Source: Rhizobium sp. BK602
Lineage (GTDB): Bacteria > Pseudomonadota > Alphaproteobacteria > Rhizobiales > Rhizobiaceae
Length of the DNA: 64,000 nt
Direction: 5' to 3'
Assembly (NCBI RefSeq): GCF_014195095.1
Contig: NZ_JACIBC010000001.1
Coordinates: forward strand, 992,001-1,056,000
The notes below the pieces were generated by a model. It was given only the letters and a program-made list of their open reading frames with translations, had not been told where the DNA came from and searched no databases. The translations under genes and the position numbers were made by a program. Position 1 is the first letter of the stretch; every line of letters starts with the position of its first letter. Shown in pieces: positions 27,288 through 36,549 of the stretch.

Positions 27288-28172
27288 ATGGAAAAGCGTA
27301 CGACTTTCAGCAAATGGAGTGTCGGCATCCTGTTCGCAGTGCCGCAGCTCCTCCTCATCTTCACCTTCTTCTATTGGCCGGCGGGCCAGGCGATCTATTG
27401 GTCGCTGACGCTGCAGCAGCCCTGGGGAGGCGGCAATATCTGGGTCGGGCTCGACAATTTCAGATCCATCCTCGCCAGCGCCGATTACTGGAACTCGGTC
27501 ACGATCAGCATCGTCTTCGCCGCCATCAGCACCGCCATCTCCATGGGCGCGGCACTGGTGCTCGCAGCGCTGACCGACCGGCAGCTGCGCGGTTCGAAAT
27601 TCTACAGCGTCGTGCTGATCTGGCCCTACGGCATCGCGGCTCCGGCCTCGGCCATGGCCTTCCGCTTCATCCTGGCGCCCGAGGCCGGCTTCATGTCGGT
27701 CGTCAACCACTGGTGGCCGGGCTTCTGGGACCCGGGCCTCGACGGCAATGCCGCCATGGCCTCGATCATCGCCGCTTTCTCGTGGAAATATATCGGCTAC
27801 AGCTTCATCTTCTTCCTGGCCGCCTTCCAGGCCATTCCGCGCTCGCTGATCGAGGCGGCGGCCATGGACGGCTCCGGCGTGCTCCGGCGCTTCTGGGACA
27901 TCCAGTTTCCGCTGATCACGCCGACGATCTTCTTCCTGCTGGTGATCAACATCACCGAGAGCTTCCAGGATTCCTACGGCATCGTCGATATCATGACATC
28001 AGGCGGCCCGCACAACTCCACCAACCTCATGGTCTACAAGATCGTCTTCGACGGCTTCAGAGGTCTCGATTATTCCGGCGCGGCGGCGCAGAGCATCATT
28101 CTGATGCTGCTGATCATCGTGCTCACCATCTTCCAGTTCCGCTTCATCGAGCGGCGCGTGCATTACCGTTGA
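27288..28172 (+). CDS. ugpA: Glycerol-3-phosphate ABC transporter permease UgpA
   Basis: MalF-like permease subunit. 294 aa with six membrane helices, beginning MEKRTTFSKWSVGILFAVPQLLLIFTFFYWPA. The EAA loop is present as EAAAMDGSGVLRRFWDIQFPLITPT near residue 205. The start at 27288 follows GGAAG and the family N-terminus; an upstream ATG at 27249 adds 13 residues and sits immediately after the hairpin. Eight bases from ugpE, so co-transcribed. Confidence 0.94.
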   Translation: MEKRTTFSKWSVGILFAVPQLLLIFTFFYWPAGQAIYWSLTLQQPWGGGNIWVGLDNFRSILASADYWNSVTISIVFAAISTAISMGAALVLAALTDRQLRGSKFYSVVLIWPYGIAAPASAMAFRFILAPEAGFMSVVNHWWPGFWDPGLDGNAAMASIIAAFSWKYIGYSFIFFLAAFQAIPRSLIEAAAMDGSGVLRRFWDIQFPLITPTIFFLLVINITESFQDSYGIVDIMTSGGPHNSTNLMVYKIVFDGFRGLDYSGAAAQSIILMLLIIVLTIFQFRFIERRVHYR

Positions 28173-28179
28173 GGCTGAC

Positions 28180-29094
28180 ATGGTCGAGCGTACCCCCATT
28201 CTCAATTTCTTCACCCATGTGATCCTGTTCCTTGGCTTCGTGGTCGCGGTGGCGCCGCTGGCGATCGTCGCGATCGCGGCATCCCACAATCTCGCCGACG
28301 TCAACCGTGTCCCCATGTCGCTGATCCCCGGCACCGATTTCTGGGTCAATCTCAAAACGGCATGGACCACGGCCAATCTCGGGCCCAAACTGCTGAACAG
28401 CCTGATCTTCGCCGGCGGCGTGGCGGCGGGCAAGGTGATCCTTTCGGCGCTGACCGCCTTTTCGCTGGTCTATTTCCGCTATCCCGGCCGCCATCTCATC
28501 TTCTGGCTGATCTTCGTCACGCTGATGCTGCCGCTGGAGGTGCGCATCGTGCCGACCTATGCCGTCGCCGCCAACGTCTTGTCGCCCTATCAGGCGATCC
28601 TCGACGTCACCGGCATCAGCTGGCTGATCGAGAAGGTTTCCGGCATTCAGGTGTCGCTGGAGCTGGGCTTGCTCAACTCCTATCCCGGCCTGATCCTGCC
28701 ACTGGTCGCCACCGCCACCGGCACGTTCCTCTATCGCCAATTCTTCCTGACGGTGCCGGACGAGCTGACCGAGGCCGCCCGCATGGACGGCGCCGGATCG
28801 CTTCGCTTCTTCATCGACATCCTGATGCCGCTGTCGCGTACCAACATGGCGGCACTCGGCACCATCATGTTCCTCTGGGCCTGGAACCAGTATCTCTGGC
28901 CGCTGCTGGTCACCACCGATCCATCGCACGCAACCGCGGTGACCGAACTCAAGCAGCTCATCCCGAATATCGGCGGCCTTCCCGAATGGCATATCGCCAT
29001 GGCGGGCACGCTGATCGTCATGCTGCCGCCGCTCGCCGTCGTCGTGCTGATGCAGCGCTGGTTCGTCCGCGGCCTCATTTCCACCGAGAAGTGA
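28180..29094 (+). CDS. ugpE: Glycerol-3-phosphate ABC transporter permease UgpE
   Basis: MalG-like permease subunit that pairs with UgpA. The 304-aa protein has six hydrophobic helices and the EAA motif EAARMDGAGSLRFFIDILMPLSRTN near residue 205. It ends with MQRWFVRGLISTEK, a frequent C-terminus of UgpE-type permeases (family knowledge). It starts eight bases after ugpA and terminates in front of the convergent ugpC. Identification of the family is firm, substrate by association with ugpB. Confidence 0.93.
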   Translation: MVERTPILNFFTHVILFLGFVVAVAPLAIVAIAASHNLADVNRVPMSLIPGTDFWVNLKTAWTTANLGPKLLNSLIFAGGVAAGKVILSALTAFSLVYFRYPGRHLIFWLIFVTLMLPLEVRIVPTYAVAANVLSPYQAILDVTGISWLIEKVSGIQVSLELGLLNSYPGLILPLVATATGTFLYRQFFLTVPDELTEAARMDGAGSLRFFIDILMPLSRTNMAALGTIMFLWAWNQYLWPLLVTTDPSHATAVTELKQLIPNIGGLPEWHIAMAGTLIVMLPPLAVVVLMQRWFVRGLISTEK

Positions 29095-29204
29095 CCCTTA
29101 TAGGCTGTCGTGCCTCAAGGCACGGCAGCCGGCCTATGGACGATCCGTCACGCTCATCGGAACGAGCTTCGCCTCCGGGTCTCCAGAGCGTTTAGCCGCC
29201 AAAG

Positions 29205-29238
29205 AAAAATGCCCGGAAATCGGGAAAGATTTCCGGGC
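29205..29238 (-). terminator. Rho-independent terminator of ugpC
   Basis: On the minus strand GCCCGGAAATC, a six-base loop and GATTTCCGGGC are followed by ATTTTTCTTT. Perfect 11-bp stem about 30 bases past the ugpC stop, between the convergent ugpE and ugpC. Confidence 0.93.
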
Positions 29239-29265
29239 GTTCCTGCTGAAAATTCATGTCTGAAA

Positions 29266-30378
29266 TCAGCTTGCCAAGACCTTGAGCGGCGTGACGGAGG
29301 CGACGGCGTCAAGTCTCAGTCCGGTGTCCTGGGCAAAGAGGTGAAGATTCTCTCGCGGCAATTCCAGCGCCACGGCCTGGCCGGTTTCGCCAGTGGTGTG
29401 GTCGGCAACCGCAACGGCAAAGCTGGAGCCGTTGATGTCGCAATGGATAACGCGGCCGGCGCCGAGCTCTTCCACGAAATCAACCGTCGCCGGAACGGCG
29501 CCCGGCGTGCCGGCCGGCACGAGACGGGCATGCTCCGGGCGGATGCCGAGAGCGACCGGCTGGCCGGCATGGCGCTTGCCGATATTGGCGTCGATGGCGA
29601 TCGGCAATCCGTCGAAGATGAACTGCTCGCCATTGGCCGCGAAGGAACCTTCGAAGAAATTCATGGCCGGCGAACCGATGAACGAGCCGACGAAACGGGT
29701 GCGTGGGGTGTTATAGACCTCGAGCGGCGTGCCGACCTGCTCGACATTGCCCTTGTACATGACCACCAGCTTGTCGGCGAGGGTCATCGCCTCGACCTGA
29801 TCGTGGGTGACGAAGACGGAGGTGGCCGAGAGGCGCTTGTGCAGGCGGCGGATCTCGACACGCATCTGCACGCGCAGCTTGGCATCGAGATTGGACAGCG
29901 GCTCGTCGAAGAGGAATACCTTCGGTTCGCGGATGATGGCGCGGCCCATGGCAACGCGCTGGCGCTGGCCGCCGGACAGCTCGGCCGGCTTGCGGGCGAG
30001 GAAATCCTCCAGGCCGACGATGCGGGCGGTTTCCTTGATGCGGCGGTCGCGCTCCTCACGCGGCACGCCGGCGACCTTCAGGGCATAGCCCATATTGGCG
30101 GCGACATTCATATGCGGATAGAGCGCGTAGTTCTGGAAGACCATGGCGCAACCGCGCTCGCGCGGCTCGAGCTGATTGACGACCTTGCCGTCGATGACGA
30201 TCTCGCCCGAGGAGATATCCTCAAGCCCGGCGATCATCCGCATCAGCGTGGACTTGCCGCAGCCGGAAGGGCCGAGAATGACGACGAATTCGCCTGAGCA
30301 AAAATTCAGGTCGACGCCGTGTACGACCTCATTGCGCCCATAGGCCTTGCGAACCTGCTCGATCCGGATCTCTGCCAT
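29266..30378 (-). CDS. ugpC: Glycerol-3-phosphate ABC transporter ATP-binding protein UgpC
   Basis: MalK-family ATPase, 370 aa. Walker [10 protein letters not shown] (about residue 37), Q-loop [13 protein letters not shown], signature [14 protein letters not shown], Walker [14 protein letters not shown], and H-loop [10 protein letters not shown]-terminal OB/TOBE domain ([13 protein letters not shown]: [15 protein letters not shown]) follows. By position next to ugpBAE it should power that importer. It is unusual that it is transcribed towards ugpE rather than following it, so it needs its own promoter in 30379-30612. Confidence 0.92.
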   Translation of the reverse strand: MAEIRIEQVRKAYGRNEVVHGVDLNFCSGEFVVILGPSGCGKSTLMRMIAGLEDISSGEIVIDGKVVNQLEPRERGCAMVFQNYALYPHMNVAANMGYALKVAGVPREERDRRIKETARIVGLEDFLARKPAELSGGQRQRVAMGRAIIREPKVFLFDEPLSNLDAKLRVQMRVEIRRLHKRLSATSVFVTHDQVEAMTLADKLVVMYKGNVEQVGTPLEVYNTPRTRFVGSFIGSPAMNFFEGSFAANGEQFIFDGLPIAIDANIGKRHAGQPVALGIRPEHARLVPAGTPGAVPATVDFVEELGAGRVIHCDINGSSFAVAVADHTTGETGQAVALELPRENLHLFAQDTGLRLDAVASVTPLKVLAS

Positions 30379-30583
30379 CTTGTTCTTCCCCGCCTGTCAA
30401 ATCTGGGCATGTCATTCCGGTGGACTGCTAGCGAAGTTGCATTACAGAACGGTGACAGGATCAGGCGCGAGATGATGATTTCTGATCGGCTCGCATCCAG
30501 GCATTGCGAGACATCAGGGCCGCCAAGACGCCGGCCGGATAGACATGCTTCGACTTCGGGTTACAGGACATATAAGGAGCATG

Positions 30584-30616
30584 ATGGATCGGCATCGAGA
30601 GAGATCACAGCTTTGA
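30584..30616 (+). CDS. Possible 10-codon leader ORF before the photolyase
   Basis: A strong ribosome site, AAGGAG at 30574-30579, stands before two adjacent ATGs (30581 and 30584). The frame has ten codons after 30584 and its TGA (30614-30616) overlaps the TTG start of the photolyase as TTGA. This arrangement could couple translation of the downstream gene to the leader. It is equally possible that the Shine-Dalgarno is merely misplaced by a past indel. Confidence 0.3.
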   Translation: MDRHRERSQL

Positions 30617-32061
30617 AAGCCAATGAACAGAAGCCAGCCGTCCTTTGGTTCCGCAAGGATCTGCGTCTGGACGACAACCATGCGCTTCACATGACAACAC
30701 AGACGGGACGACCGGTCATCCCGATCTACATTCGCGAACCGCCAACACTGGGGGCGGGGTCGCTCGGCAGAGCTCAAGACTGGTGGCTGCATCATTCATT
30801 GACCGCTCTGCAAGAGAATCTACGCCGCCTCGGTAGCTCCCTGATCTTTCGAAGCGGTGACGCCTTATCCGTCCTCTCACAGATCCTGGAGGAGACCGGC
30901 GCCGACACCCTCGTCTGGAATCGGCGCTACGACCCCGCGAGCATTGCCGTCGATACCCGGATCAAGGATGTGTTGCGCGGACGCGGCATCGATGTTCGCA
31001 GCTTTGCAGGCCAACTTCTGCACGAACCGTCGCGCCTGCTGACAGGCACCGGCAATGGCTATCGAACCTATGCCTCGTTCTGGCAAGCGCTCGAAAAATC
31101 GGGAGAACCGCCCCCTTGCGTCGACGCTCCGCGGGCCATGAATATACCGGCCTCGTGGCCCACCTCGGAAAGGCTGGATGACTGGGGTTTGCTGCCCGGC
31201 GGGCCGAACTGGGCGGGCGGCTTCTCCGAGGTCTGGGTTCCCGGCGAAGCATCGGCGCGGGATCGTCTGCTTCACTTTATCGAGACGGCATTTGACGGCT
31301 ATCGACGCAATCGTGATTTTCCTGGCGAGCAAGCCACCTCCCTGCTGTCGCCTCATCTGGCAATGGGGGAAATTTCTCCCGCACGAATCTGGCAAGCTAC
31401 CCTCGATCTCAGAGGCAAAATCCCGGCGGAAGACATCGTCCATTTTCGCAAGGAACTAGCCTGGCGAGAATTTTCACATCATCAGCTTTTCCACTTCCCG
31501 AAACTTTGCTCCATGAACTGGAATAGCCGCTATGACGACTTCCCCTGGCGGTCCGAGCCTCGCCTCTTTGCCCTGTGGAGCCGAGGCCAAACCGGTTACC
31601 CCATCATCGATGCCGGGATGCGACAGCTCTGGCGGCATGGCTGGATGCATAACCGCGTGCGAATGATCGTGGCCTCCTTTCTCGTGAAAGATCTGCTGAT
31701 CGACTGGCGTCAAGGCGAGGCGTGGTTTCGCGACACTCTGGTCGACGCGGACGCGGCGAACAACGCCGCGAACTGGCAGTGGGTCGCCGGCTCCGGTGCC
31801 GACGCCTCCCCCTTCTTCCGCATATTCAATCCGGTACTGCAAGGCGAAAAATTTGACCCTGAGGGTCGATACGTGCGTGAATTCGTGCCTGAGCTGTCCC
31901 GCCTCGACAACCGCTACATACATCGCCCCTTCGACGCACCGGCCGCATCACTCGCACAGGCCAGCGTCACTCTTGGCAAGAACTATCCGCTGCCGATTAT
32001 CGATCATGCCGGGGCAAGGCAACGCGCTCTGGCCGCTCACGCGGCAATGCGTGGCGCATGA
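30613..32061 (+). CDS. Class I DNA photolyase (CPD or cryptochrome family)
   Basis: Flavin enzyme that uses blue light to split UV-induced pyrimidine dimers. The 482-aa protein has the N-terminal antenna domain (VLWFRKDLRLDDNHAL, about residues 10-25) and the FAD domain. The FAD domain carries LSPHLAMGEISPARIW, FRKELAWREFSHHQLFHFP, the Trp-rich electron path (WQWVAGSGADASPFFRIFNP) and the C-terminal NRYIHRPFDAP. It starts at TTG 30613; no in-frame ATG or GTG lies between there and 30571. Whether it repairs CPDs or acts as a cryptochrome is not decided by motifs alone; CPD photolyase is more likely. Confidence 0.93.
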   Translation: MKANEQKPAVLWFRKDLRLDDNHALHMTTQTGRPVIPIYIREPPTLGAGSLGRAQDWWLHHSLTALQENLRRLGSSLIFRSGDALSVLSQILEETGADTLVWNRRYDPASIAVDTRIKDVLRGRGIDVRSFAGQLLHEPSRLLTGTGNGYRTYASFWQALEKSGEPPPCVDAPRAMNIPASWPTSERLDDWGLLPGGPNWAGGFSEVWVPGEASARDRLLHFIETAFDGYRRNRDFPGEQATSLLSPHLAMGEISPARIWQATLDLRGKIPAEDIVHFRKELAWREFSHHQLFHFPKLCSMNWNSRYDDFPWRSEPRLFALWSRGQTGYPIIDAGMRQLWRHGWMHNRVRMIVASFLVKDLLIDWRQGEAWFRDTLVDADAANNAANWQWVAGSGADASPFFRIFNPVLQGEKFDPEGRYVREFVPELSRLDNRYIHRPFDAPAASLAQASVTLGKNYPLPIIDHAGARQRALAAHAAMRGA

Positions 32062-32073
32062 GTTATGTGCTGT

Positions 32074-32904
32074 CTATTCGGCAGTGCGCGGTGAGGAGGA
32101 TCGGCCAGCATCACGGCGCTTGCGACGATAACCAAGGACGCGTTGCATCAGGCCGAAATAAAGGCCGTAGGGCAGCAATTTCGCGAGTTTCAGCTTGTAG
32201 GTGAAACTCTTCGGGAAGCTGATCTCGAAGCCTGGCGATTTCAGACCCACGGCGACCGCCGCCGCGGCATCTTCGGCCGAGATCAGCCCCGGCATCGGAA
32301 ATTTGTTCTTCGCCGTCAGCGGCGTCTCGATATAGCCGGGCGTGACCAGCTGAATGCGAATCCCCAGACGACCCAGGTCGAAATTCAAGCTTTCCGCCAT
32401 GTTGATCAGTGCCGCCTTGGTGGCGCCATAGGCAGCACTTCCCGGCAACCCGCCGTAGCCGGCCGCCGACGAGACGATGGCGATCTGTCCATGCCCCCTC
32501 GCCCGCATATGGCGTACCGCCGGCACGAGACAGTTGACGACGCCATGAAGGTTGACCGCAAAGCTCCGTTCGAACACCTCGTGGTTCAAATCCTCGCCGC
32601 GCGCCGGTAGGTAGATGCCGGCATTCAGCACCACCAGCGCCAGGGGGCCATGCTGGTATTCGATGGCGGCGACGGTATGCTCCATGTCCTCGGCGCTGGT
32701 AACATCGCCATCGAGCACAAAGATGTTGCCCGGCAATGCGCTCGCCTCCGCCTGCAGCTCCAGCAGCGCCTCATGGCGGCGCGCGGTGACGGCCACCTTG
32801 TAGCCTTCGCCGGCGAGCTTCAGCGCCAGCGCCCGCCCGAGCCCGGAACTCGCGCCCGTGATCCAGACAACGCCATGTTCGGGACGGGCGACGAATGGGC
32901 TCAT
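32074..32904 (-). CDS. Short-chain dehydrogenase/reductase
   Basis: A 276-aa classical SDR. NAD(P)-binding WITGASSGLGRALALKLA (TGxxxGxG, about residue 15), NAG at ALVVLNAGIYLP, and the catalytic Ser-Tyr-Lys: SSAAGYGGLPGSAAYGATKAAL. A C-terminal hydrophobic/basic tail (KLLPYGLYFGLMQRVLGYRRKRR) suggests association with the membrane. The start is fixed by AAGGAGGAAAGCC before the ATG. Substrate unknown. Its stop lies 13 bases from the photolyase stop (convergent). The adjoining 298 bases up to cysK should hold divergent promoters. Confidence 0.88.
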   Translation of the reverse strand: MSPFVARPEHGVVWITGASSGLGRALALKLAGEGYKVAVTARRHEALLELQAEASALPGNIFVLDGDVTSAEDMEHTVAAIEYQHGPLALVVLNAGIYLPARGEDLNHEVFERSFAVNLHGVVNCLVPAVRHMRARGHGQIAIVSSAAGYGGLPGSAAYGATKAALINMAESLNFDLGRLGIRIQLVTPGYIETPLTAKNKFPMPGLISAEDAAAAVAVGLKSPGFEISFPKSFTYKLKLAKLLPYGLYFGLMQRVLGYRRKRRDAGRSSSPRTAE

Positions 32905-33202
32905 GGCTTTCCTCCTTGGCAGACTCTTGCCCGACATCCATGATCGGGCCAACTTATCCAGGCATTTTAGGAGTATCGCATCATTGTGGCCGCTTTCGGC
33001 CTGCCGGAAGCGGACGCAGCCGAATTCGATACCGATGACCGAAAGAGAGCTCTTTGAAATGGTATCGTCTTGCAAGCTTTTACCATGCAAGTTGAATTTT
33101 GCGGCTTGCGAGGGGCGCGAGGAACAGAATTTCTTGCCTATCCTGGCTTGTGAAGGGAAAAGACCGTTCTTACAGTAGTCCTGAACAGAAGGCAGAGATT
33201 CC

Positions 33203-34243
33203 ATGACCGTCCATCCCTCCGTCCTAGAAGCGATCGGCAACACGCCACTGATCAAGCTCAAGGGAGCCTCAGAGGCGACGGGCTCGACCATTCTCGGCAA
33301 GGCGGAATTCCTGAACCCCGGCCAGTCGGTCAAGGATCGCGCCGCCCTCTACATCATCCGCGACGCGGAGAAGAAAGGCCTGCTGCGGCCCGGCGGCGTC
33401 ATCGTCGAAGGCACGGCCGGCAATACGGGCATCGGGCTGACCCTCGTCGCCAAGGCGCTCGGCTACCGCACCGTCATCGTCATTCCGGAAACGCAGAGCC
33501 AGGAAAAGAAGGACGCACTGAAGCTGCTCGGCGCCGAACTCGTCGAAGTGCCGGCGGTTCCCTACAAGAATCCGAACAATTACGTGAAGCTCTCCGGACG
33601 GCTTGCCGAGCAATTGGCCAAGACCGAGCCGAACGGCGCGATCTGGGCGAACCAGTTCGACAACGTCGCCAACCGGCAGGCGCATATCGAAACCACGGCG
33701 AAGGAAATCTGGGCCGACACCAATGGCAAGATCGACGGTTTCATCTGCTCGGTCGGTTCCGGCGGCACGCTGGCGGGTGTCGCCATGGGTCTGCACGCCT
33801 TCAACAAGGACATCAAGATCGGTATCGCCGATCCGGAAGGCGCGGCCCTCTACGAATTCTACAAGAACGGCGAGCTGAAATCCTCCGGCTCCTCGATCAC
33901 CGAGGGCATCGGCCAGGGCCGCGTGACGGCGAACCTGGAAGGGTTCACCCCCGATTACGTCTATCAGATCACCGACGCCGAGGCCCTGCCCTATGTCTTC
34001 GATCTGGTCGAGCACGAGGGCCTTTGCCTTGGCGGCTCGACGGCCATCAACATCGCCGGCGCGGTGCGCCTCGCCAGGGATCTCGGACCCGGCCATACGA
34101 TCGTGACCATTCTCTGCGACTACGGCAACCGTTATCAGTCCAAGCTCTTCAATCCGGATTTCCTGAAGTCGAAGGGCCTGCCACTGCCGTCCTATCTCGC
34201 AAAGAGTGCCGACATTCCCATCCCATACGAAAATCTCGCGTGA
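33203..34243 (+). CDS. cysK: Cysteine synthase A (O-acetylserine sulfhydrylase)
   Basis: PLP enzyme making cysteine from O-acetylserine and sulfide. 346 aa: EAIGNTPLIKLKG, NPGQSVKDRAALYII (PLP Lys in SVKDR, about residue 44), EGTAGNTGIGL, GSGGTLAGVAMGL and the SSITEGIG segment. It is about 25 residues longer than E. coli CysK, with a C-terminal extension (YLAKSADIPIPYENLA) common in Rhizobiales. First gene of a run with alaX (four-base gap), sseA and a GNAT gene, suggesting a sulfur/cysteine role for the set. Confidence 0.93.
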   Translation: MTVHPSVLEAIGNTPLIKLKGASEATGSTILGKAEFLNPGQSVKDRAALYIIRDAEKKGLLRPGGVIVEGTAGNTGIGLTLVAKALGYRTVIVIPETQSQEKKDALKLLGAELVEVPAVPYKNPNNYVKLSGRLAEQLAKTEPNGAIWANQFDNVANRQAHIETTAKEIWADTNGKIDGFICSVGSGGTLAGVAMGLHAFNKDIKIGIADPEGAALYEFYKNGELKSSGSSITEGIGQGRVTANLEGFTPDYVYQITDAEALPYVFDLVEHEGLCLGGSTAINIAGAVRLARDLGPGHTIVTILCDYGNRYQSKLFNPDFLKSKGLPLPSYLAKSADIPIPYENLA

Positions 34244-34247
34244 CATC

Positions 34248-34985
34248 ATGCCGGTGAATGCCCTCTATCGTGACGATTTCTATCTTTCGACCGCGGAGGC
34301 TGTCGTCACCGCGATTCACGAAGACGGGGGCATAGAGCTCGACCAGACCTGCTTCTACGCCACCTCGGGCGGGCAGCCGGGCGATACCGGTTTCCTGGAG
34401 CGCGCCGACGGCTCGAAGATCATGCTCGGCCAAACCAGGCACGGGCCGATCAAGGATATCGTCATCCATGTTCCGCTCGAGGGCGAAGCGCAGCCGATCC
34501 TCGGCGAAAAGCTGGTGCTGCATATCGACTGGGCACGCCGCTACAGGCTGATGCGCATGCATACCGCCTGCCACCTTCTGTCGGTCGTCTGCCCCTATCC
34601 GATCACGGGCGCGGCTGTCGGCGAGGACGAGAGCCGCGTCGATTTCGACATGAGCGAGACGATCGACAAGGACGAGGTGACGGCAAGGATGATGGCGCTC
34701 GTCAACGAGAACCATCCCGTCTATGTGCAGTGGATCACGGACGAGGAGCTTGCGGCCAATCCGGGTATCGTCAAGTCCAAGAATGTGCGCCCGCCCGTCG
34801 GGCTCGGCCGCGTCAGCCTGGTCTGCATCGGCGAGAATTCCGCCGTTGACAGCCAGCCCTGCGGCGGCACACATGTGTCGGAGACGCAGGAGGTCGGGGC
34901 AATCCACATCGCCAAGATCGAGAAGAAGGGCAAGGAAAACCGCCGCTTTCGCATTCGGTTCGGCACGCCCACGGACGACGCCTAA
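34248..34985 (+). CDS. Alanyl-tRNA editing protein (AlaX-type)
   Basis: A free-standing editing domain that hydrolyses mischarged Ser/Gly-tRNA-Ala. The 245-aa protein has the AlaRS-editing metal motifs: FYATSGGQPGDTGFL, the HxxxH in MRMHTACHLLSVV (about residue 105) and CGGTHVSETQEVG (Cys-x3-His, about residue 205). The ATG at 34248 lies four bases after the cysK stop, so it is translated with cysK. The pairing links cysteine/serine metabolism with correction of serine mischarging. Confidence 0.92.
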   Translation: MPVNALYRDDFYLSTAEAVVTAIHEDGGIELDQTCFYATSGGQPGDTGFLERADGSKIMLGQTRHGPIKDIVIHVPLEGEAQPILGEKLVLHIDWARRYRLMRMHTACHLLSVVCPYPITGAAVGEDESRVDFDMSETIDKDEVTARMMALVNENHPVYVQWITDEELAANPGIVKSKNVRPPVGLGRVSLVCIGENSAVDSQPCGGTHVSETQEVGAIHIAKIEKKGKENRRFRIRFGTPTDDA

Positions 34986-35048
34986 AGTCGCCCAGATCCC
35001 ACATCCAGACACAACCCTCAGAATCAAAATAGGCAGGGAGAGATCATC

Positions 35049-35906
35049 ATGACAGCGGAGAAAAGCCGTTTCGTCGTATCCGCCGATTGGCTCCAGAACG
35101 AATTGGGCGCCAAGGATCTGCGCATCCTCGACGCATCCTTCTACCTGCCGGCGCAGAAGCGCGATGCCGATGCCGAATATGCCGGCGGCCATATTCCCGG
35201 CGCCATCCGCTTCGATCAGGACAAGATAGCCGATCATTCCACCGGCCTGCCGCATACGGTTCCCTCGCCGGAATTCTTCGCGGCCGAGGTGGGTAGGCTC
35301 GGCATCAGCGAAAACGATCTCATCGTCGTCTATGACGGTCCCGGCCTTTTCGCCTCGCCGCGCGTCTGGTGGCTGTTCCACCTCGTCATGGGCGCCAAGA
35401 ACGTCTTCGTGCTCGATGGCGGACTGGATGGCTGGAAGGCCGAGGGACGGCCGCTGGAAACCGCCCTGCCCGCATTCGAACCCACGACCTTCAGGCCGAA
35501 TTTCAACCCAGACCGTATCGTGCCGCTCGAGGAGATGCGCGGGATCGTCGACAGCGGTTCGCTGCAGATCGCCGACGCCCGCAGTGCCGGCCGTTTTGCC
35601 GCCACTGAGCCGGAACCACGCGAAGGCATGCGTTCCGGCCATATGCCGGGCGCGAGAAGCCTGCCGTCCGGCGTCTTTGCCGTGAACGGCAAATTCAAAT
35701 CGCTGCCGGAACTGCGCGAGACGATCGCGAAGGCTGGTATCGATCTCGACAAGCCGGTGGTCACCACCTGCGGCTCCGGGATCACCGCCGCCATCATCAC
35801 GCTGGCGCTGGAATCGCTTGGGAATGACAGCAACCGGCTCTATGACGGCTCCTGGTCGGAATGGGGCAGCCGGCAGGATACGCCCGTTGTCACCGGCAAC
35901 GACTGA
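35049..35906 (+). CDS. sseA: 3-Mercaptopyruvate sulfurtransferase
   Basis: Tandem rhodanese enzyme that transfers sulfur from 3-mercaptopyruvate. The 285-aa protein has an inactive N-terminal rhodanese domain (RILDASFYLPAQKRDA, HIPGAIRFD) and a C-terminal active domain with the loop CGSGITA (Cys about residue 240) and GSWSEWG. CGSGVTA-type loops distinguish mercaptopyruvate sulfurtransferases from thiosulfate sulfurtransferases (CRKGVT). AGGGAGAGATC precedes the ATG. Downstream of alaX by 63 bases, consistent with cysteine catabolism. Confidence 0.92.
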   Translation: MTAEKSRFVVSADWLQNELGAKDLRILDASFYLPAQKRDADAEYAGGHIPGAIRFDQDKIADHSTGLPHTVPSPEFFAAEVGRLGISENDLIVVYDGPGLFASPRVWWLFHLVMGAKNVFVLDGGLDGWKAEGRPLETALPAFEPTTFRPNFNPDRIVPLEEMRGIVDSGSLQIADARSAGRFAATEPEPREGMRSGHMPGARSLPSGVFAVNGKFKSLPELRETIAKAGIDLDKPVVTTCGSGITAAIITLALESLGNDSNRLYDGSWSEWGSRQDTPVVTGND

Positions 35907-35920
35907 ACGGCGCGGTCCCC

Positions 35921-36478
35921 GTGAAAACTCCCTCCTCGCTCAAGGTCCATATCACCCGGCTGGAAATGACGGCGCCGCCCAAGGCAAGCCTGGCGGTGCC
36001 TGTCAACATCCAGACAGCCATCATGCGCGCGCCGGACATTCCGCTGCCCTTTTACCGCTATCTCTACCGTCAGGTCGGCGCTCGCTGGCACTGGGTCGAG
36101 CGGCTGCGCATGAGCGACGAGGAACTGGCGGCGACCCTGCACGATCAGCGCAACGACATCAGCGTGCTCTACGTCAACGGCGCGCCGGCCGGCTTCTTCG
36201 AATATTTCCGCGAAGATGAGGACACGATCGAGCTCAGCCATTTCGGCCTGATCGAACACGCGCTGGGCCTCGGCATCGGCAAATGGTTCCTGCTGCAGTC
36301 GCTTTACGCCATGTGGACGCTGAGCCCGCAACGCGTCACCACGACCACCAACAATCTCGACCATCCGCGAGCGCTCCAGCTCTACCAGATGTTCGGCTTC
36401 TCGCCGGTCTCGACCGGCGAAGGCATCGTACGGCCGCTCAGCGACAAGGAATTGCTGGAACTGGCGAAAAAAGCCTGA
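35921..36478 (+). CDS. GNAT family N-acetyltransferase
   Basis: A 185-aa GNAT enzyme. The acetyl-CoA loop is HALGLGIGKWFLLQ (about residue 115), after an IELSHFGLIE strand, followed by TTTNNLDHPRALQLYQMFGF, the usual GNAT C-terminal motif. It starts at GTG 35921, 14 bases after sseA; an internal ATG at 35966 is a shorter option. Substrate unknown. Likely the last gene of the cysK-alaX-sseA run. Confidence 0.82.
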   Translation: MKTPSSLKVHITRLEMTAPPKASLAVPVNIQTAIMRAPDIPLPFYRYLYRQVGARWHWVERLRMSDEELAATLHDQRNDISVLYVNGAPAGFFEYFREDEDTIELSHFGLIEHALGLGIGKWFLLQSLYAMWTLSPQRVTTTTNNLDHPRALQLYQMFGFSPVSTGEGIVRPLSDKELLELAKKA

Positions 36479-36549
36479 CCGCAGGAATCGGGTGGCTTCC
36501 GCCGCCCGCGCAGCGCATCACATGACACAGCTCAACAAGGAGATTTGTC

